64,000 nt of DNA from Azophilus sp965116165 (GTDB lineage: Bacteria > Pseudomonadota > Gammaproteobacteria > Pseudomonadales > Azotimanducaceae), in assembly GCA_965116165.1 (NCBI GenBank), contig OZ220484.1, positions 1,736,001 through 1,800,000 of the forward strand, in the 5' to 3' direction. Position numbers and translations under genes: made by a program. Every line of letters begins with the position of its first letter. The first letter of the stretch is position 1. The notes beneath the pieces are model-generated. The model was not told the origin of the DNA, searched no databases, and saw only the letters and a list, made by a program, of their open reading frames with translations. Below, piece after piece: positions 8,820 through 17,213 of this stretch.

Positions 8820-10457
8820 ATGAAGCACGTCATCATTCTGCTTGTCGCGCTCACGCTGCTCGGCTGCAATACCGAGCAAAACAATCCAGAGCCACGTCCG
8901 AATTTCCTGCTGATCGTTGCAGACGACCTGGGCTTTACGGATCTCGGCGCTTTCGGCGGCGAGATTCGTACGCCTCACCTTGATGCAATCGCCCAAAACG
9001 GCCTTCGGCTGTTGAACTTTCACACGGCGCCAGCGTGTTCACCGACTCGCGCGATGCTGCTGACAGGAACAGACCACCATATTGTCGGGTTGGGCGCCAC
9101 CGAAGAATATCTGAATCTGGCAGCGCCGCATTTGCGAGGACAACCCGGCTACGACGGATATCTAAACTTCAGCACACAAATCCTGCCCGAAACCCTCGGC
9201 GCCGCAGGCTACCGGACCTACTTGACGGGAAAATGGCATCTCGGTCTTGAGGAACATACAAGTCCGCATGCTCGAGGCTTCGAAAGAACCTTCGCGATGT
9301 TGGAAGGCGCGGCGGGTCATCTCGACGACCGGCAACTGGTTCCGGGCACCGGCCGGGACACCGTGTTATTCCGAGAGAACGGTGTCTTGATCAAGCCGCC
9401 AGCCGCGTTTTATTCAACGGAAACCTATGCCAACAAACTGATTGAATTTCTTGAGGCAGACTGGACGGACGATCGGCCTTTCTTTGCCTTTCTGTCGTTC
9501 ACCGCACCCCACTGGCCATTGCAGGCGCCCGCTGGGTCTGTTTCGCGGTACAGAGGGCGATACGACCAAGGCTATGAGGTCATCTATCTGGAGCGCCTGG
9601 CCAGATTGAAGGCATTGGGACTGGTCGCCTCTTCATTTGATGGCCAGCCGCAGCCGCCGGGGTTTAAAAAATGGGCTGAACTCACTGCCGACGAGCAGCG
9701 TTACTCAGCCAGGCTGATGGAAATTTACGCGGCGATGATCGACGACATGGACCATTACATCGGAGAGGTCATTGCAAAGCTCAAGCAACTGGGACAATAC
9801 GAAAACACCATTGTGATCTTTATGTCCGATAACGGTGCAACCGGGGGTAATCATGTGGCCTTGCCCATGTTCAAAGACTTCATTACCCAATGTTGCGACA
9901 ATCGATTTGAGAACTTGGGAAAAGCAGATTCGTATCTGGTTCTGGGCAACGAGTGGGCAAGAGTGAGCTCCGGACCTTTCCGATTCTACAAGTCCCACAC
10001 AACCGAAGGTGGCATCAGGAGCCCCGTTATCGTTAGTTATCCCAAACAGGCCAGTGCGGGTACCTATGGAGGGTTCCTGACCGTGATGGACATTTTTCCG
10101 ACCGTCCTGGAACTAGCGAGAGCTGAACGACAGCCCGCACGGGATCGTGGGATTCTACCGTTCAAAGGCGCCTCATTCGCAGCAGTGCTTGATGGATCAA
10201 AGGCCCCTGTACACGGCCCGGATTACACGGTCGGCTGGGAGCTGCACAACCATCGGGCGCTCTGGGCGGACGGTTGGAAGCTGGTCATGTCGCAGCCACC
10301 CCTGGATGACGGCTCCTGGCGCCTATACAACGTCACGCAAGACCAGTACGAAATTGAAGACCTGTCCGATGCCCATCCGCAAAAGTTCGCTGAGCTTCTG
10401 GGCGCCTGGCAGGCTTACGCTGAGGACAACGGGGTCGTGTTGCCCGATCGGCAATAA
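8820..10457 (+). CDS. Lipoprotein arylsulfatase
   Basis: A 545-residue sulfatase. The N-terminus MKHVIILLVALTLLGC is a lipoprotein signal with lipobox LLGC (Cys16). Metal ligands ADD (residues 35-37) and the formylglycine motif CSPTR (Cys73) followed by AMLLTG are present, as are TGKWHLG and the second metal site SDNGA. Family knowledge: the Cys is oxidised to formylglycine by a sulfatase-modifying enzyme, which is not in the window. A longer open frame extends upstream to 8451 but overlaps the end of the TonB gene; the ATG at 8820 is chosen because it starts the signal peptide. The product is probably membrane-anchored and periplasmic and acts on material imported by the preceding receptor. 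Confidence 0.9.
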   Translation: MKHVIILLVALTLLGCNTEQNNPEPRPNFLLIVADDLGFTDLGAFGGEIRTPHLDAIAQNGLRLLNFHTAPACSPTRAMLLTGTDHHIVGLGATEEYLNLAAPHLRGQPGYDGYLNFSTQILPETLGAAGYRTYLTGKWHLGLEEHTSPHARGFERTFAMLEGAAGHLDDRQLVPGTGRDTVLFRENGVLIKPPAAFYSTETYANKLIEFLEADWTDDRPFFAFLSFTAPHWPLQAPAGSVSRYRGRYDQGYEVIYLERLARLKALGLVASSFDGQPQPPGFKKWAELTADEQRYSARLMEIYAAMIDDMDHYIGEVIAKLKQLGQYENTIVIFMSDNGATGGNHVALPMFKDFITQCCDNRFENLGKADSYLVLGNEWARVSSGPFRFYKSHTTEGGIRSPVIVSYPKQASAGTYGGFLTVMDIFPTVLELARAERQPARDRGILPFKGASFAAVLDGSKAPVHGPDYTVGWELHNHRALWADGWKLVMSQPPLDDGSWRLYNVTQDQYEIEDLSDAHPQKFAELLGAWQAYAEDNGVVLPDRQ

Positions 10458-10564
10458 ACCCTTGCTTCTGGCTCTGTTGAATTCCGTGTGGGTTAAGCGA
10501 CATGCCCATTGAGCTTGGAGAATCGGCGTGACACTGATGGTTCGCTATTGATCTCGAGCTGAAT

Positions 10565-11326
10565 TCAGCCGCTCAGAACCGCGCCCGCCGCAGGAACGAC
10601 CGGCTCGAGTTCCAGCGCTTCAAGCAGTTTCCGTGCCGTGCAGGCCGCGGCGGTCGTGACCGGCAGGCCCAGCTTGTCCTGCACCGGTTCGATGGCCGCG
10701 AGTGCCGGCATCTGGACACAGGCCGAAATCACCACCGCATTGGCGCCCTCGATATCGAGGGCCTCCAAATCGTCCAGCAGCAGCATCGGGTCGCGACGTC
10801 CGACGTCCAGGTTGTCCGGGATCTCCAGAGCAATGCTGTCGATCACCTCGATTCCCTGGTTCTCGATGTAATTCACCACCAAGTCCGTGAGCGGGCGCAG
10901 GTAAGGCGTCACGATGGAAATGCGTTTCGCCGGGAGGTCTTTGAGCCCGTCGACCAGTGCTCCGGCGGACGTAACCACCGGCGCAGGGTGGCCGGCCTCT
11001 GCCGCCACCCCGGTCAACCGGGCTTCGCTAACCTTGTGATAGCCCGGGCCCATACTCATGATCGCAACCAGGCAGGCATAGCCCATGACGTCGACGTCGG
11101 CATCGGCGAGTTCCGCCGCGCAACGCAGCGAGTCCGCATCCATGGCCTCAAGCTGTTCCCTGGTCACCTTCTGCATGCGCATGCGGCTGGAGTGAAAGGT
11201 GAACCGTTCTTCCCGGATCGCCTCCCGCGCGCGCAGCATCGCCGGGATCTCGGTTTCCATGGTGGTGTTTGAACTGGGCACGATCTGCCCGATTCGATAA
11301 GTCCGTGCCATCGGGAATTTCATCAA
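10565..11326 (-). CDS. Maleate isomerase / arylmalonate decarboxylase family protein
   Basis: A 253-residue Asp/Glu-racemase-superfamily protein. The start RIGQIVPSSNTTMETEIPAM is characteristic of maleate cis-trans isomerase and relatives, with catalytic cysteines expected at GYACLVAIMSMG (~residue 85) and ISACVQMPA (~residue 200). Such enzymes isomerise or decarboxylate small dicarboxylates, for example maleate from nicotinate or gentisate degradation, which would suit the aromatic operon nearby. The start may be the ATG at 11326 or the one at 11311 (MARTYRIG); no convincing ribosome site favours either. The first bases and the upstream flank are duplicated at 12065-12094. Confidence 0.78.
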   Translation of the reverse strand: MMKFPMARTYRIGQIVPSSNTTMETEIPAMLRAREAIREERFTFHSSRMRMQKVTREQLEAMDADSLRCAAELADADVDVMGYACLVAIMSMGPGYHKVSEARLTGVAAEAGHPAPVVTSAGALVDGLKDLPAKRISIVTPYLRPLTDLVVNYIENQGIEVIDSIALEIPDNLDVGRRDPMLLLDDLEALDIEGANAVVISACVQMPALAAIEPVQDKLGLPVTTAAACTARKLLEALELEPVVPAAGAVLSG

Positions 11327-11335
11327 TGGTTGCCA
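11306..11335. repeat. 30-bp direct repeat, copy 1 (over isomerase start)
   Basis: A 30-base segment covering the start codons of the isomerase recurs at 12065-12094 in the same orientation with a single difference. Weaker similarity continues for about 20 bases on the upstream side of the gene. Confidence 0.8.
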
Positions 11336-11359
11336 GCTTGTTGGATCATCGCGAACGGG

Positions 11360-11774
11360 CTATTTCTCCTGGAGACCTTCCAACTCAATTCTGTTTTTCA
11401 GAATACGGCGGGCTCTCAAGTTGCCACCGTCGGTCTCAATACCGGCGGCCCCCAACGCGAGCGGGTCGGTCTCGTTGCCCATCAAGCGCGCCGCCGCCTC
11501 AATGATCGGCTTGTCCTGCTGGCTGAAGCCGCGCAAATGCCATTGCCGCGCCGCTTCGTCCGCTTCCGGATCCCGGATCCTGTGGGTACGGGTCAACCCA
11601 TAGAAATAGTGGGCCGTATGCTCGGTCTCCGGTGTGCCGCCAATGGCTACGGGCTCGCCGCTTTCCTTGCGATAGAGTACGACTTCCCGCCCCAACAGTT
11701 TTCGGCCCAGAGGTTCGCGTCCCACTTCCTTCTGCCCAAGCCGCAACGTACCAAGTGTTCTTCAAGTAAGTCAT
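11360..11774 (-). pseudogene. Rieske aromatic oxygenase (VanA-like), frameshifted and internally deleted
   Basis: The N-terminus MTYLKNTWYVAAWAE is the classic start of vanillate-demethylase-type Rieske oxygenases. After residue 15 an extra G near 11727 shifts the frame; reading resumes as VGREPLGRKLLGREVVLYR, which belongs directly after it. After GEPVAIGG the sequence jumps to TPETEHTAHYFYGLTRTHR, the C-terminal part of the family, and runs to LEGLQEK at 11360. The whole middle, including the Rieske CxH/CxxH cluster and the mononuclear iron ligands, is missing: about 128 codons remain of roughly 350. The gene is dead. It lies directly upstream of the isomerase on the same strand, probably once part of one catabolic unit. 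Confidence 0.85.
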
Positions 11775-12204
11775 TTGCCCCCCCTACGTATGACCCGGCA
11801 AAGTATGAACGAGCTGAGCAGGCGCATGAAAGTAATATATACATGGGGCGCGCACACGAATAACAATATTCAGTAATGCGTTTCATCATTGACACTGATT
11901 GAAGATGGGGTCGCCAGAACCTGCCATTGGAATCGATCGGTTCATCGATCTGGATCGTCGTACCAGACACACAAGGCTCCTGAAACGCGGGACCGCAATC
12001 AGCTACCGGTTATCCTGCAGGCGATTTCAAATGGCGTCCAGTTGAACTCGACTCGATCGGACCATGCCATCAGGAATTTCATCAATGGTTGCCATCAATG
12101 TCTTCCATCATCGCACACTGTCCATTGGGATATAGTTGAGCTCAGTCCGATCCTGGCGGCTCCCGGGCAATTCTGGAGCCTCCGGCCATCCGGGAGAACA
12201 GGAG
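11775..12204. other. Gene-free spacer with a duplicated segment
   Basis: About 430 bases without a supportable gene. It holds the second copy of the 30-bp repeat (12065-12094) and an AT-rich patch near 11826-11840 containing ATATATACATGG, a motif also seen at the ends of the repeat family described at 39.4 and 62 kb. Confidence 0.5.
12065..12094. repeat. 30-bp direct repeat, copy 2
   Basis: Matches 11306-11335 in 29 of 30 positions. Beyond the repeat there is no coding similarity to the isomerase, so only the start region was copied or retained. Confidence 0.8.
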
Positions 12205-12852
12205 ATGGCACTCAACCACCTGGCACTGTGCACGCACAATCCCGAGCTCACGCACCGGTTCTATACCGAGGCGATGGGCTTCCGGATCGTCGGCATCGAG
12301 GCGGACGACACCAGGGGCAACAAGTACAAGCACGTGTTCTACGATGCCGGCGACGGCTCCTACCTGGCCTACTACGACCTCAATGCCTTCGGAGCCAAGG
12401 CCTACAGCAACGCGAACACCAATGTCACCCAGGCGATGGGCGTCGGCACCGCCAACATGCACGTGGCCTGGGAAGCGAATAACCTCCAGGGCCTCGAGGC
12501 CATGCGCCGGCGCTGGCTCGGTCACGGCCTCGAAGTCATGGAATCGATGCACCACAAGGGCTGGATGCACTCCATTTACACCTTCGACCCCAACGGCCTC
12601 ATGGTGGAATGCGCCTTTGTGGAGGGTGAACTGCCCGAACGGGATGCGCTGGACGCGTTCAGGATATTCGTCGAGAACAAAGGTATCGACGAAGTCGGCT
12701 ACGAACGCGAGGGCCGGAAGGGCACGACCATTCACCTGCCCGACCCCGCCATCGAAAAACCCGTGTATTACGCATCCATAACCGAAAGGATGTTCGACAT
12801 GGACCTCGAGACCGCCAGGTCACTGCCGTTCGTATCCGTGGTGCAGCACTGA
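12205..12852 (+). CDS. VOC-family (glyoxalase/extradiol dioxygenase-like) protein
   Basis: A 215-residue vicinal-oxygen-chelate protein. It opens MALNHLALCTHN and contains the metal-ligand pattern His5, His (NMHVAWE, ~residue 91) and Glu (LMVECAF, ~residue 135), with two beta-alpha-beta-beta-beta modules. The start at 12205 begins at the first VOC strand and has GGGAG 9 bases upstream. An extradiol-type ring-cleavage or a related isomerase role would fit the aromatic context, but the VOC fold covers many reactions. Confidence 0.8.
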   Translation: MALNHLALCTHNPELTHRFYTEAMGFRIVGIEADDTRGNKYKHVFYDAGDGSYLAYYDLNAFGAKAYSNANTNVTQAMGVGTANMHVAWEANNLQGLEAMRRRWLGHGLEVMESMHHKGWMHSIYTFDPNGLMVECAFVEGELPERDALDAFRIFVENKGIDEVGYEREGRKGTTIHLPDPAIEKPVYYASITERMFDMDLETARSLPFVSVVQH

Positions 12853-12943
12853 ATCCGGGAAATCAAGGGCGCCTGGCCACACCTTGATTCCACCGCGCTC
12901 GACGCACAGGAACCGGGCAACAATCGAGGAGGGAAGCTCGTCC

Positions 12944-14035
12944 ATGAAACACTTTCGTCGTCACTCCATGGTCTTTGCGCTGGTCCTGTTGCCCGGGCCG
13001 GCGCTTTCCCAGGTGAGCGCACCTGCCGCGCAGGAGGCATCGCCCGCCGTCGCCGCCCATGTAGGGCTGATTCTGTTCGATGCCCTGACCAACGAGCGGC
13101 AGGTGAAAGAAATCCTGCTGCCCGGCATGGCGGAACTCGGGCTGGATCCCAACGACCTGAAGTACCTGGTGGTTACCCACGGCCATGTCGACCACTACGG
13201 CGGCGCACCCTATCTGAAGCAGGAATACGGCGTGCCGATCCTGATGTCGGAGGCTGACTGGAACTATCTCCCCGACGACATTTCCATGCCCTATTTCGTC
13301 AGGGCCAACTATCCCCCGGTGATCCAGCCGGAACGTGACCGTGTTGTGCAGGACGGCGAAGTGCTCATCCTCGGCGACGCCAGCGTGACCTTCCTGGTCA
13401 CACCCGGACACACCCCCGGCACCCTGTCGGCGATTCTGACCGTGAAGGATCGGGGAGAGCCGCGCACGGTCGCCATGTGGGGAGGCCAGGCCCTGCCCGG
13501 CGCCATCGGGGAACTGAGCCAGATGCACGGCTCACTGCACCGGTTCTGGAACCTGGGCAGGGAACAGGGTGTGGAGGGGCTCATCAGCACGCATCCCTGG
13601 GTGGTCGGCAATTTCGAGCTTCATGCAAGAGGATCCGAGGATGGCGGCAACCCGCTTCTGATCGGGCAGTATGGATTCGACCGCGTCATGGGCATATACG
13701 ACGAATGCATCAAGGCCCAGTTCGCCCGGTCCCTTGCGCGGCACTGCGGCATCCACGATCCGCTCTTCTTCCAGAGCATCGCCGAGCACCGCTTCGAAGC
13801 GGTCGGCGTCCGCACCCGGGTCGCCGCCTTCGGCCTGGAGCACGACATAGTAGGGATGGTCTCGGGACAGGGGGGCGCGGTGCCCGTCGTTCCCGGTCAC
13901 CGCCCGGTAGTAGTCGCCCCACATGATCTCGAAGGCGCTCAGGTTGCCGCCGATTTCACCGAGCCGTTCGGCGATTCGACCGATCAATTCATCCATAGCT
14001 CACCTGCCCATCGGGTATCGACCACGGATCAATGA
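12944..14035 (+). CDS. MBL-fold hydrolase, N-terminally shortened and with chimeric C-terminus
   Basis: A signal peptide (MKHFRRHSMVFALVLLPGPALS) is followed after ~20 residues by VGLILFDAL and the metallo-beta-lactamase core: HGHVDHYGG, TPGHTPGT and STHPWVVG supply all zinc ligands. Compared with secreted B3-like relatives, about 60-70 residues between signal and first core strand are missing. The family's natural C-terminus (DECIKAQFARSL) ends near 13735; the remaining ~95 residues are translated from the complementary strand of an FAD-oxidase gene and end only at 14033. So a rearrangement fused the 3' end to foreign DNA. Function, if any, is uncertain; metal-dependent hydrolase activity could survive. 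Confidence 0.65.
   Translation: MKHFRRHSMVFALVLLPGPALSQVSAPAAQEASPAVAAHVGLILFDALTNERQVKEILLPGMAELGLDPNDLKYLVVTHGHVDHYGGAPYLKQEYGVPILMSEADWNYLPDDISMPYFVRANYPPVIQPERDRVVQDGEVLILGDASVTFLVTPGHTPGTLSAILTVKDRGEPRTVAMWGGQALPGAIGELSQMHGSLHRFWNLGREQGVEGLISTHPWVVGNFELHARGSEDGGNPLLIGQYGFDRVMGIYDECIKAQFARSLARHCGIHDPLFFQSIAEHRFEAVGVRTRVAAFGLEHDIVGMVSGQGGAVPVVPGHRPVVVAPHDLEGAQVAADFTEPFGDSTDQFIHSSPAHRVSTTDQ
13742..13996 (-). pseudogene. GlcD-type FAD-linked oxidase fragment
   Basis: Read on the minus strand, 13996-13742 encodes about 85 residues starting MDELIGRIAERLGEIGG and including LSAFEIMWGDYY, HPYYVVLQAEG and ADRFEAVLGDALEEE. This is the middle of FAD-linked oxidases of the D-lactate/glycolate dehydrogenase family. 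The similarity stops at DAAV (~13742), where the MBL gene of the opposite strand ends. Both the FAD domain and the C-terminal part are absent. The piece marks a deletion/inversion junction. Confidence 0.7.
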
Positions 14036-14202
14036 TAGCTGAGGAAGCATCTCTCATGTGCGTCTCAGGTTGGGCGGCTCCGGCGTCCGAATGGCCAAAG
14101 GAGTCCAAACGGCCACTGTCTCAATTCGCAGAACGAACCGGTGACCATTCACAGAGCCTATCGCCAGCCCTGACTCGCGAAGGTGTCCGCGACACGACCA
14201 CT

Positions 14203-14667
14203 TTAGTCCTCCATAATGTGAGTGAGTTCGAGAGCGTGTTTTTGGACACTGCGGATCACATGAATCGTACCCGTTATCACACCCTCAAGCTCGACGATTT
14301 TCGACTCGTACAGCGTGAATAAGTCATCCAGGCTTCCGTCGGTCATAATGAAGACGATATCGGATGCGCCAGAAACGAACGCGATGTATCCAATCTGGTC
14401 GATTTCTTTTAGGGCACCGATGACACGTTTTATCGCTGCTGTTTCGACCACCAATCGAACATCTACGATTGCTGTCTGATTGACTTTGACGGGGTTGACG
14501 AGTGCACTAACGCGCATGGATTTTGCTGACGTCATTTTCCTTAGTCGGTGACGGATCGCACCTTCAGTGACTTTGAGTTCGTGTGCCACCACGCGATTGC
14601 TGACTCTGGCGTCCGTTTTCAAAATCTCGAATAGCTGTTCTTCAAAGTCATCGAGCGGTTCTTTCAT
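14203..14667 (-). CDS. Lrp/AsnC-family regulator B
   Basis: A 154-residue protein with an N-terminal HTH (LFEILKTDARVSNRVVAHELKVTEGAIRHRLRKM, residues ~12-45; described here by its ends) and a C-terminal RAM/SAM-type ligand domain (IGYIAFVSGASDIVFIMT). Its ATG overlaps the TGA of the upstream Lrp gene by 4 bases (ATGA at 14664-14667), so the two are co-translated. The pair has clearly lower GC and different codon use from the genes around it, suggesting transfer. Ligand and targets are unknown; an amino-acid or small aromatic ligand is usual for the family. Confidence 0.85.
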   Translation of the reverse strand: MKEPLDDFEEQLFEILKTDARVSNRVVAHELKVTEGAIRHRLRKMTSAKSMRVSALVNPVKVNQTAIVDVRLVVETAAIKRVIGALKEIDQIGYIAFVSGASDIVFIMTDGSLDDLFTLYESKIVELEGVITGTIHVIRSVQKHALELTHIMED

Positions 14668-15125
14668 AAATCTATCCGTGCGTAGTGCAGGTTGTATTTT
14701 TCTATGTTGAGCACTGTAAGTGTTTCGGTTCGTTCAATACCTTTGATCGCCGTGACCTTGGTCTGTAAGAATTCGACGAAGTGCTTTTGGTTGCGAGTCG
14801 CTGTTCTAATAATTATTTCAGGCCGACCGGCTGTGATAAGACAGTTCATTACCTCATCTAAGCTGGCGAGCGCTTGGGCTACGTCTTTTTTGCGACCGTG
14901 TGCGACATATACATCAACATGGGCAGGAAAGTGTGCGCCTGCCGCTTCAAAGTCTTTCTGAACGGTGATTCGAAGAATCTTATTTTCTATGAGGAAATTC
15001 ACTCTGCGTGCGACATATTGTTGAGAAACGTCGAAGTCTCTCCCCAACGAACGATAAGAACGCCGTGGTTCCTTGATCAACGCCTCTATGATTTTCAAAT
15101 CAAGTTCTGCGAGTTCTTCAGTCAC
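14664..15125 (-). CDS. Lrp/AsnC-family regulator A
   Basis: A 153-residue paralogue of the next gene: HTH in DLKIIEALIKEPRRSYRSLG...VSQQYVARRVNFL and a RAM domain (MNCLITAGRPEIIIRTATR; KVTAIKGIERTETLTVL). It is the first gene of the pair. Two adjacent, overlapping Lrp genes that differ in sequence suggest a hetero-oligomeric regulator. They lie between a dead alcohol dehydrogenase and a chimeric MBL gene, so the genes they once served may be gone; the flavoprotein at 15573 is the nearest intact candidate target. Confidence 0.85.
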   Translation of the reverse strand: MTEELAELDLKIIEALIKEPRRSYRSLGRDFDVSQQYVARRVNFLIENKILRITVQKDFEAAGAHFPAHVDVYVAHGRKKDVAQALASLDEVMNCLITAGRPEIIIRTATRNQKHFVEFLQTKVTAIKGIERTETLTVLNIEKYNLHYARIDL

Positions 15126-15143
15126 AAAGGTGATCTCCGAATA

Positions 15144-15455
15144 TCATCCGAATTCTATATCAACCGTGACGACAACGCCGCCAGTTCCTAGTGTAAGTAC
15201 AACATCACCAGGCTGAACACCAGCTTGATCTATCAACCCACGCCACGCCGTTGTCGCGGCAGTTGTCAGAGTCGCGGATTGCATCGCACTATACGCGATC
15301 GGCGCTTTTGTGAATGAATGGTAGGGTCGGGTCACCGTTTGTGTAGCAAAACCGTCGACCTGCTCCCCGATGATACCCACCAGTTTTTGTTCAGTGGGTT
15401 CACCTTCCAACCAGTTTGGGCAGGCGCAACTAAAGTTGAACTCGCTTTCGGACAA
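15144..15455 (-). pseudogene. Zinc-type alcohol dehydrogenase fragment
   Basis: The frame contains CPNWLEGEPTEQKL, VDGFATQTVTRPYHSF and AATTAWRGLIDQAGVQPGD followed by VLTLGTGGV, the middle of an NAD(P)-dependent zinc alcohol dehydrogenase up to the Rossmann glycine motif. The preceding ~25 codons do not look like the family and the sequence stops after GGVVVTVDIEFG, so both the catalytic N-terminus and the cofactor domain are missing. It ends 18 bases before the Lrp gene start. Confidence 0.7.
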
Positions 15456-15572
15456 ACATTGCTGATCAAGAGCCGCAGCAAGTTGTTCGAAGAAAAAGCG
15501 GACCCGCAGTTAATGGAAGGAATTGCCGTTGGTGAGGGGACTGGGCAATCTGGAACCGACTTGCATGAGAAG

Positions 15573-17042
15573 TCAGTCGTTCAGCGTAGCCCGGGCCGCG
15601 CATGCTCCGGCTATTCTCCCGTAGTACGAGCCCGGCCCCAGGCTCAGGCCGCTGGCATATCCCTTGCCGTCCTGGGGAATGCTCGAAACACAGGCGCCCG
15701 CCGCGTAGAACCCGGGGATGGGCCGCCCGGCTTCATCAAGTACTTCCGCGTCCGGCGATGTCTTCAGGCCGCCCAGGGTCAGATAAACGTAGGTCGAGTT
15801 GGAGTAGGACACATCGAAGGCCGCGTAGGGCCCCTTGTCGAGTGGCTTGAGCCAGTCCGGGTGTTTGTGGAGCAGTGGATCTTCACCCCGGGCCGCCGCC
15901 TCGTTGTACTCGCCGAGGGTTTGCCGAAGGGAGCCGTGCGGGAGCCCGAGCCCCGCTTCCATCTCCTCCACCGTTTCCCAGCCATCGACTAGCCGGTGAT
16001 TGGCGTCGATGGTTTCCGGGTACGCGAAGATCTCCTCGTCGACGATCAGGTAGGCCGCCGCATCGGGTTGCTCCGCGATGCGTTCCGCGGTGCGCCCGTG
16101 GTAGGAATCCTCGGCCACAAACCGCTGTCCGCACATGTTGATCAGAATGCCCTTGACGAGTTGCGCGGGCGGATATAGGGAAGCCGTGGCGATAGAGCCA
16201 CTCATGGCCTGGGTGGCCGCGCCGGCGGAAAGCCCCAAAAGCAGCGCGTCGCCGTCGTTGTTCGGAATGCCGAGCGGCTCGGCGGTTTCCGGTAGTTGCG
16301 ATCCGTATTGGTTCATCAATTCCCGATTCATGCCGAAACCGCCGGCGGCCAGTACCAGGCCGCGGCGGGCGCGCAGGTACAGTGCCCCTGTCGTCTCGCG
16401 CACCCGTACGCCCACGATGCGGCCAGCCTCGTCGCGAACCAGCGCATTCACCCGGCTGTCGCAACGCACCCGCACCCCGGCTTCGGTGCATCGTGCAAGC
16501 AGCGCGTTCATCGCCACGGCCCCGCCGCCATCCCCCTCGACCGCCACTTTGTGACCGCGCGGAACCGGCGGCGTAATCTCGAAGTAGGGCCAAGCCTTCT
16601 CGTTGCCCGTGGACGCCAGACATTCACTCGTGGGCGCGATGACCGCCTTGTCCTTGTACCAGGTGCGCTCGAAAGGCACACCCTGTTCCTCCAGCCAGTC
16701 GAAATGCGCTACGGCATCATCGCAGAAACGGCGCACGATGCGCGGGTCCGGTGCCTGGGTGCTGGCCATCAGGAACCTGTACATCCAGTCGGGGTCGTCG
16801 TCGCAACCCACCGTCCTTTGCACATCGGTGCCGCCGCCAAGATAGAAGATGCCGGCCGAAAGCGCGCTGGCACCGCCACCGCCGCTCGCACGCTCGAGAA
16901 CCAGTACGTCCGCACCGCTACCGTGCGCCTCCAGAGCGGCGCAGGCACCGGCGATACCGTAGCCGACGATAAGCACATCGGCGGTGTCATCCCAATCGGG
17001 GACATCGCTTGAACGCAGCAGTTCCGGTATTTCGTTCTTCAT
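15573..17042 (-). CDS. Fumarate reductase/3-ketosteroid dehydrogenase-like flavoprotein
   Basis: A 489-residue FAD_binding_2 protein. DVLIVGYGIAGACAALEA (residues ~23-40) binds the ADP part of FAD, RGLVLAAGGFGMN is the second FAD motif, and the C-terminus GLKTSPDAEVLDEAGRPIPG with YAAGACVS and GYASGLSLGPGSYYGR is typical of the family. Such enzymes dehydrogenate or reduce C-C double bonds next to carbonyls (steroids, fumarate, urocanate). I prefer the ATG at 17042 (MKNEIPELL) over the one at 17090 because the extra residues look random. It is a single gene with no partner subunit nearby, and could serve steroid or aromatic catabolism. Confidence 0.8.
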   Translation of the reverse strand: MKNEIPELLRSSDVPDWDDTADVLIVGYGIAGACAALEAHGSGADVLVLERASGGGGASALSAGIFYLGGGTDVQRTVGCDDDPDWMYRFLMASTQAPDPRIVRRFCDDAVAHFDWLEEQGVPFERTWYKDKAVIAPTSECLASTGNEKAWPYFEITPPVPRGHKVAVEGDGGGAVAMNALLARCTEAGVRVRCDSRVNALVRDEAGRIVGVRVRETTGALYLRARRGLVLAAGGFGMNRELMNQYGSQLPETAEPLGIPNNDGDALLLGLSAGAATQAMSGSIATASLYPPAQLVKGILINMCGQRFVAEDSYHGRTAERIAEQPDAAAYLIVDEEIFAYPETIDANHRLVDGWETVEEMEAGLGLPHGSLRQTLGEYNEAAARGEDPLLHKHPDWLKPLDKGPYAAFDVSYSNSTYVYLTLGGLKTSPDAEVLDEAGRPIPGFYAAGACVSSIPQDGKGYASGLSLGPGSYYGRIAGACAARATLND

Positions 17043-17213
17043 CTCTAAAAACAACCAAGGGGGAGAGCGGGAAAGGGTGAAAGATACCACGAGATCGACC
17101 TGTCGCCCCGTTTTGAAACCGGGAGCGATCTTGGCTTGTCGCGCATGCTTTCAGAAAATTTCCGATATGGTCGCCGTGGTATACTGCCGATTCCACCATG
17201 TTGATAATGCCAT

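Noticed and set aside
15318..15572. Plus-strand frame through 15318-15992
   Set aside because: Most of it is the complement of the flavoprotein and ADH fragment; the unique part (LFEEKADPQLMEGIAVG) matches nothing I recognise.
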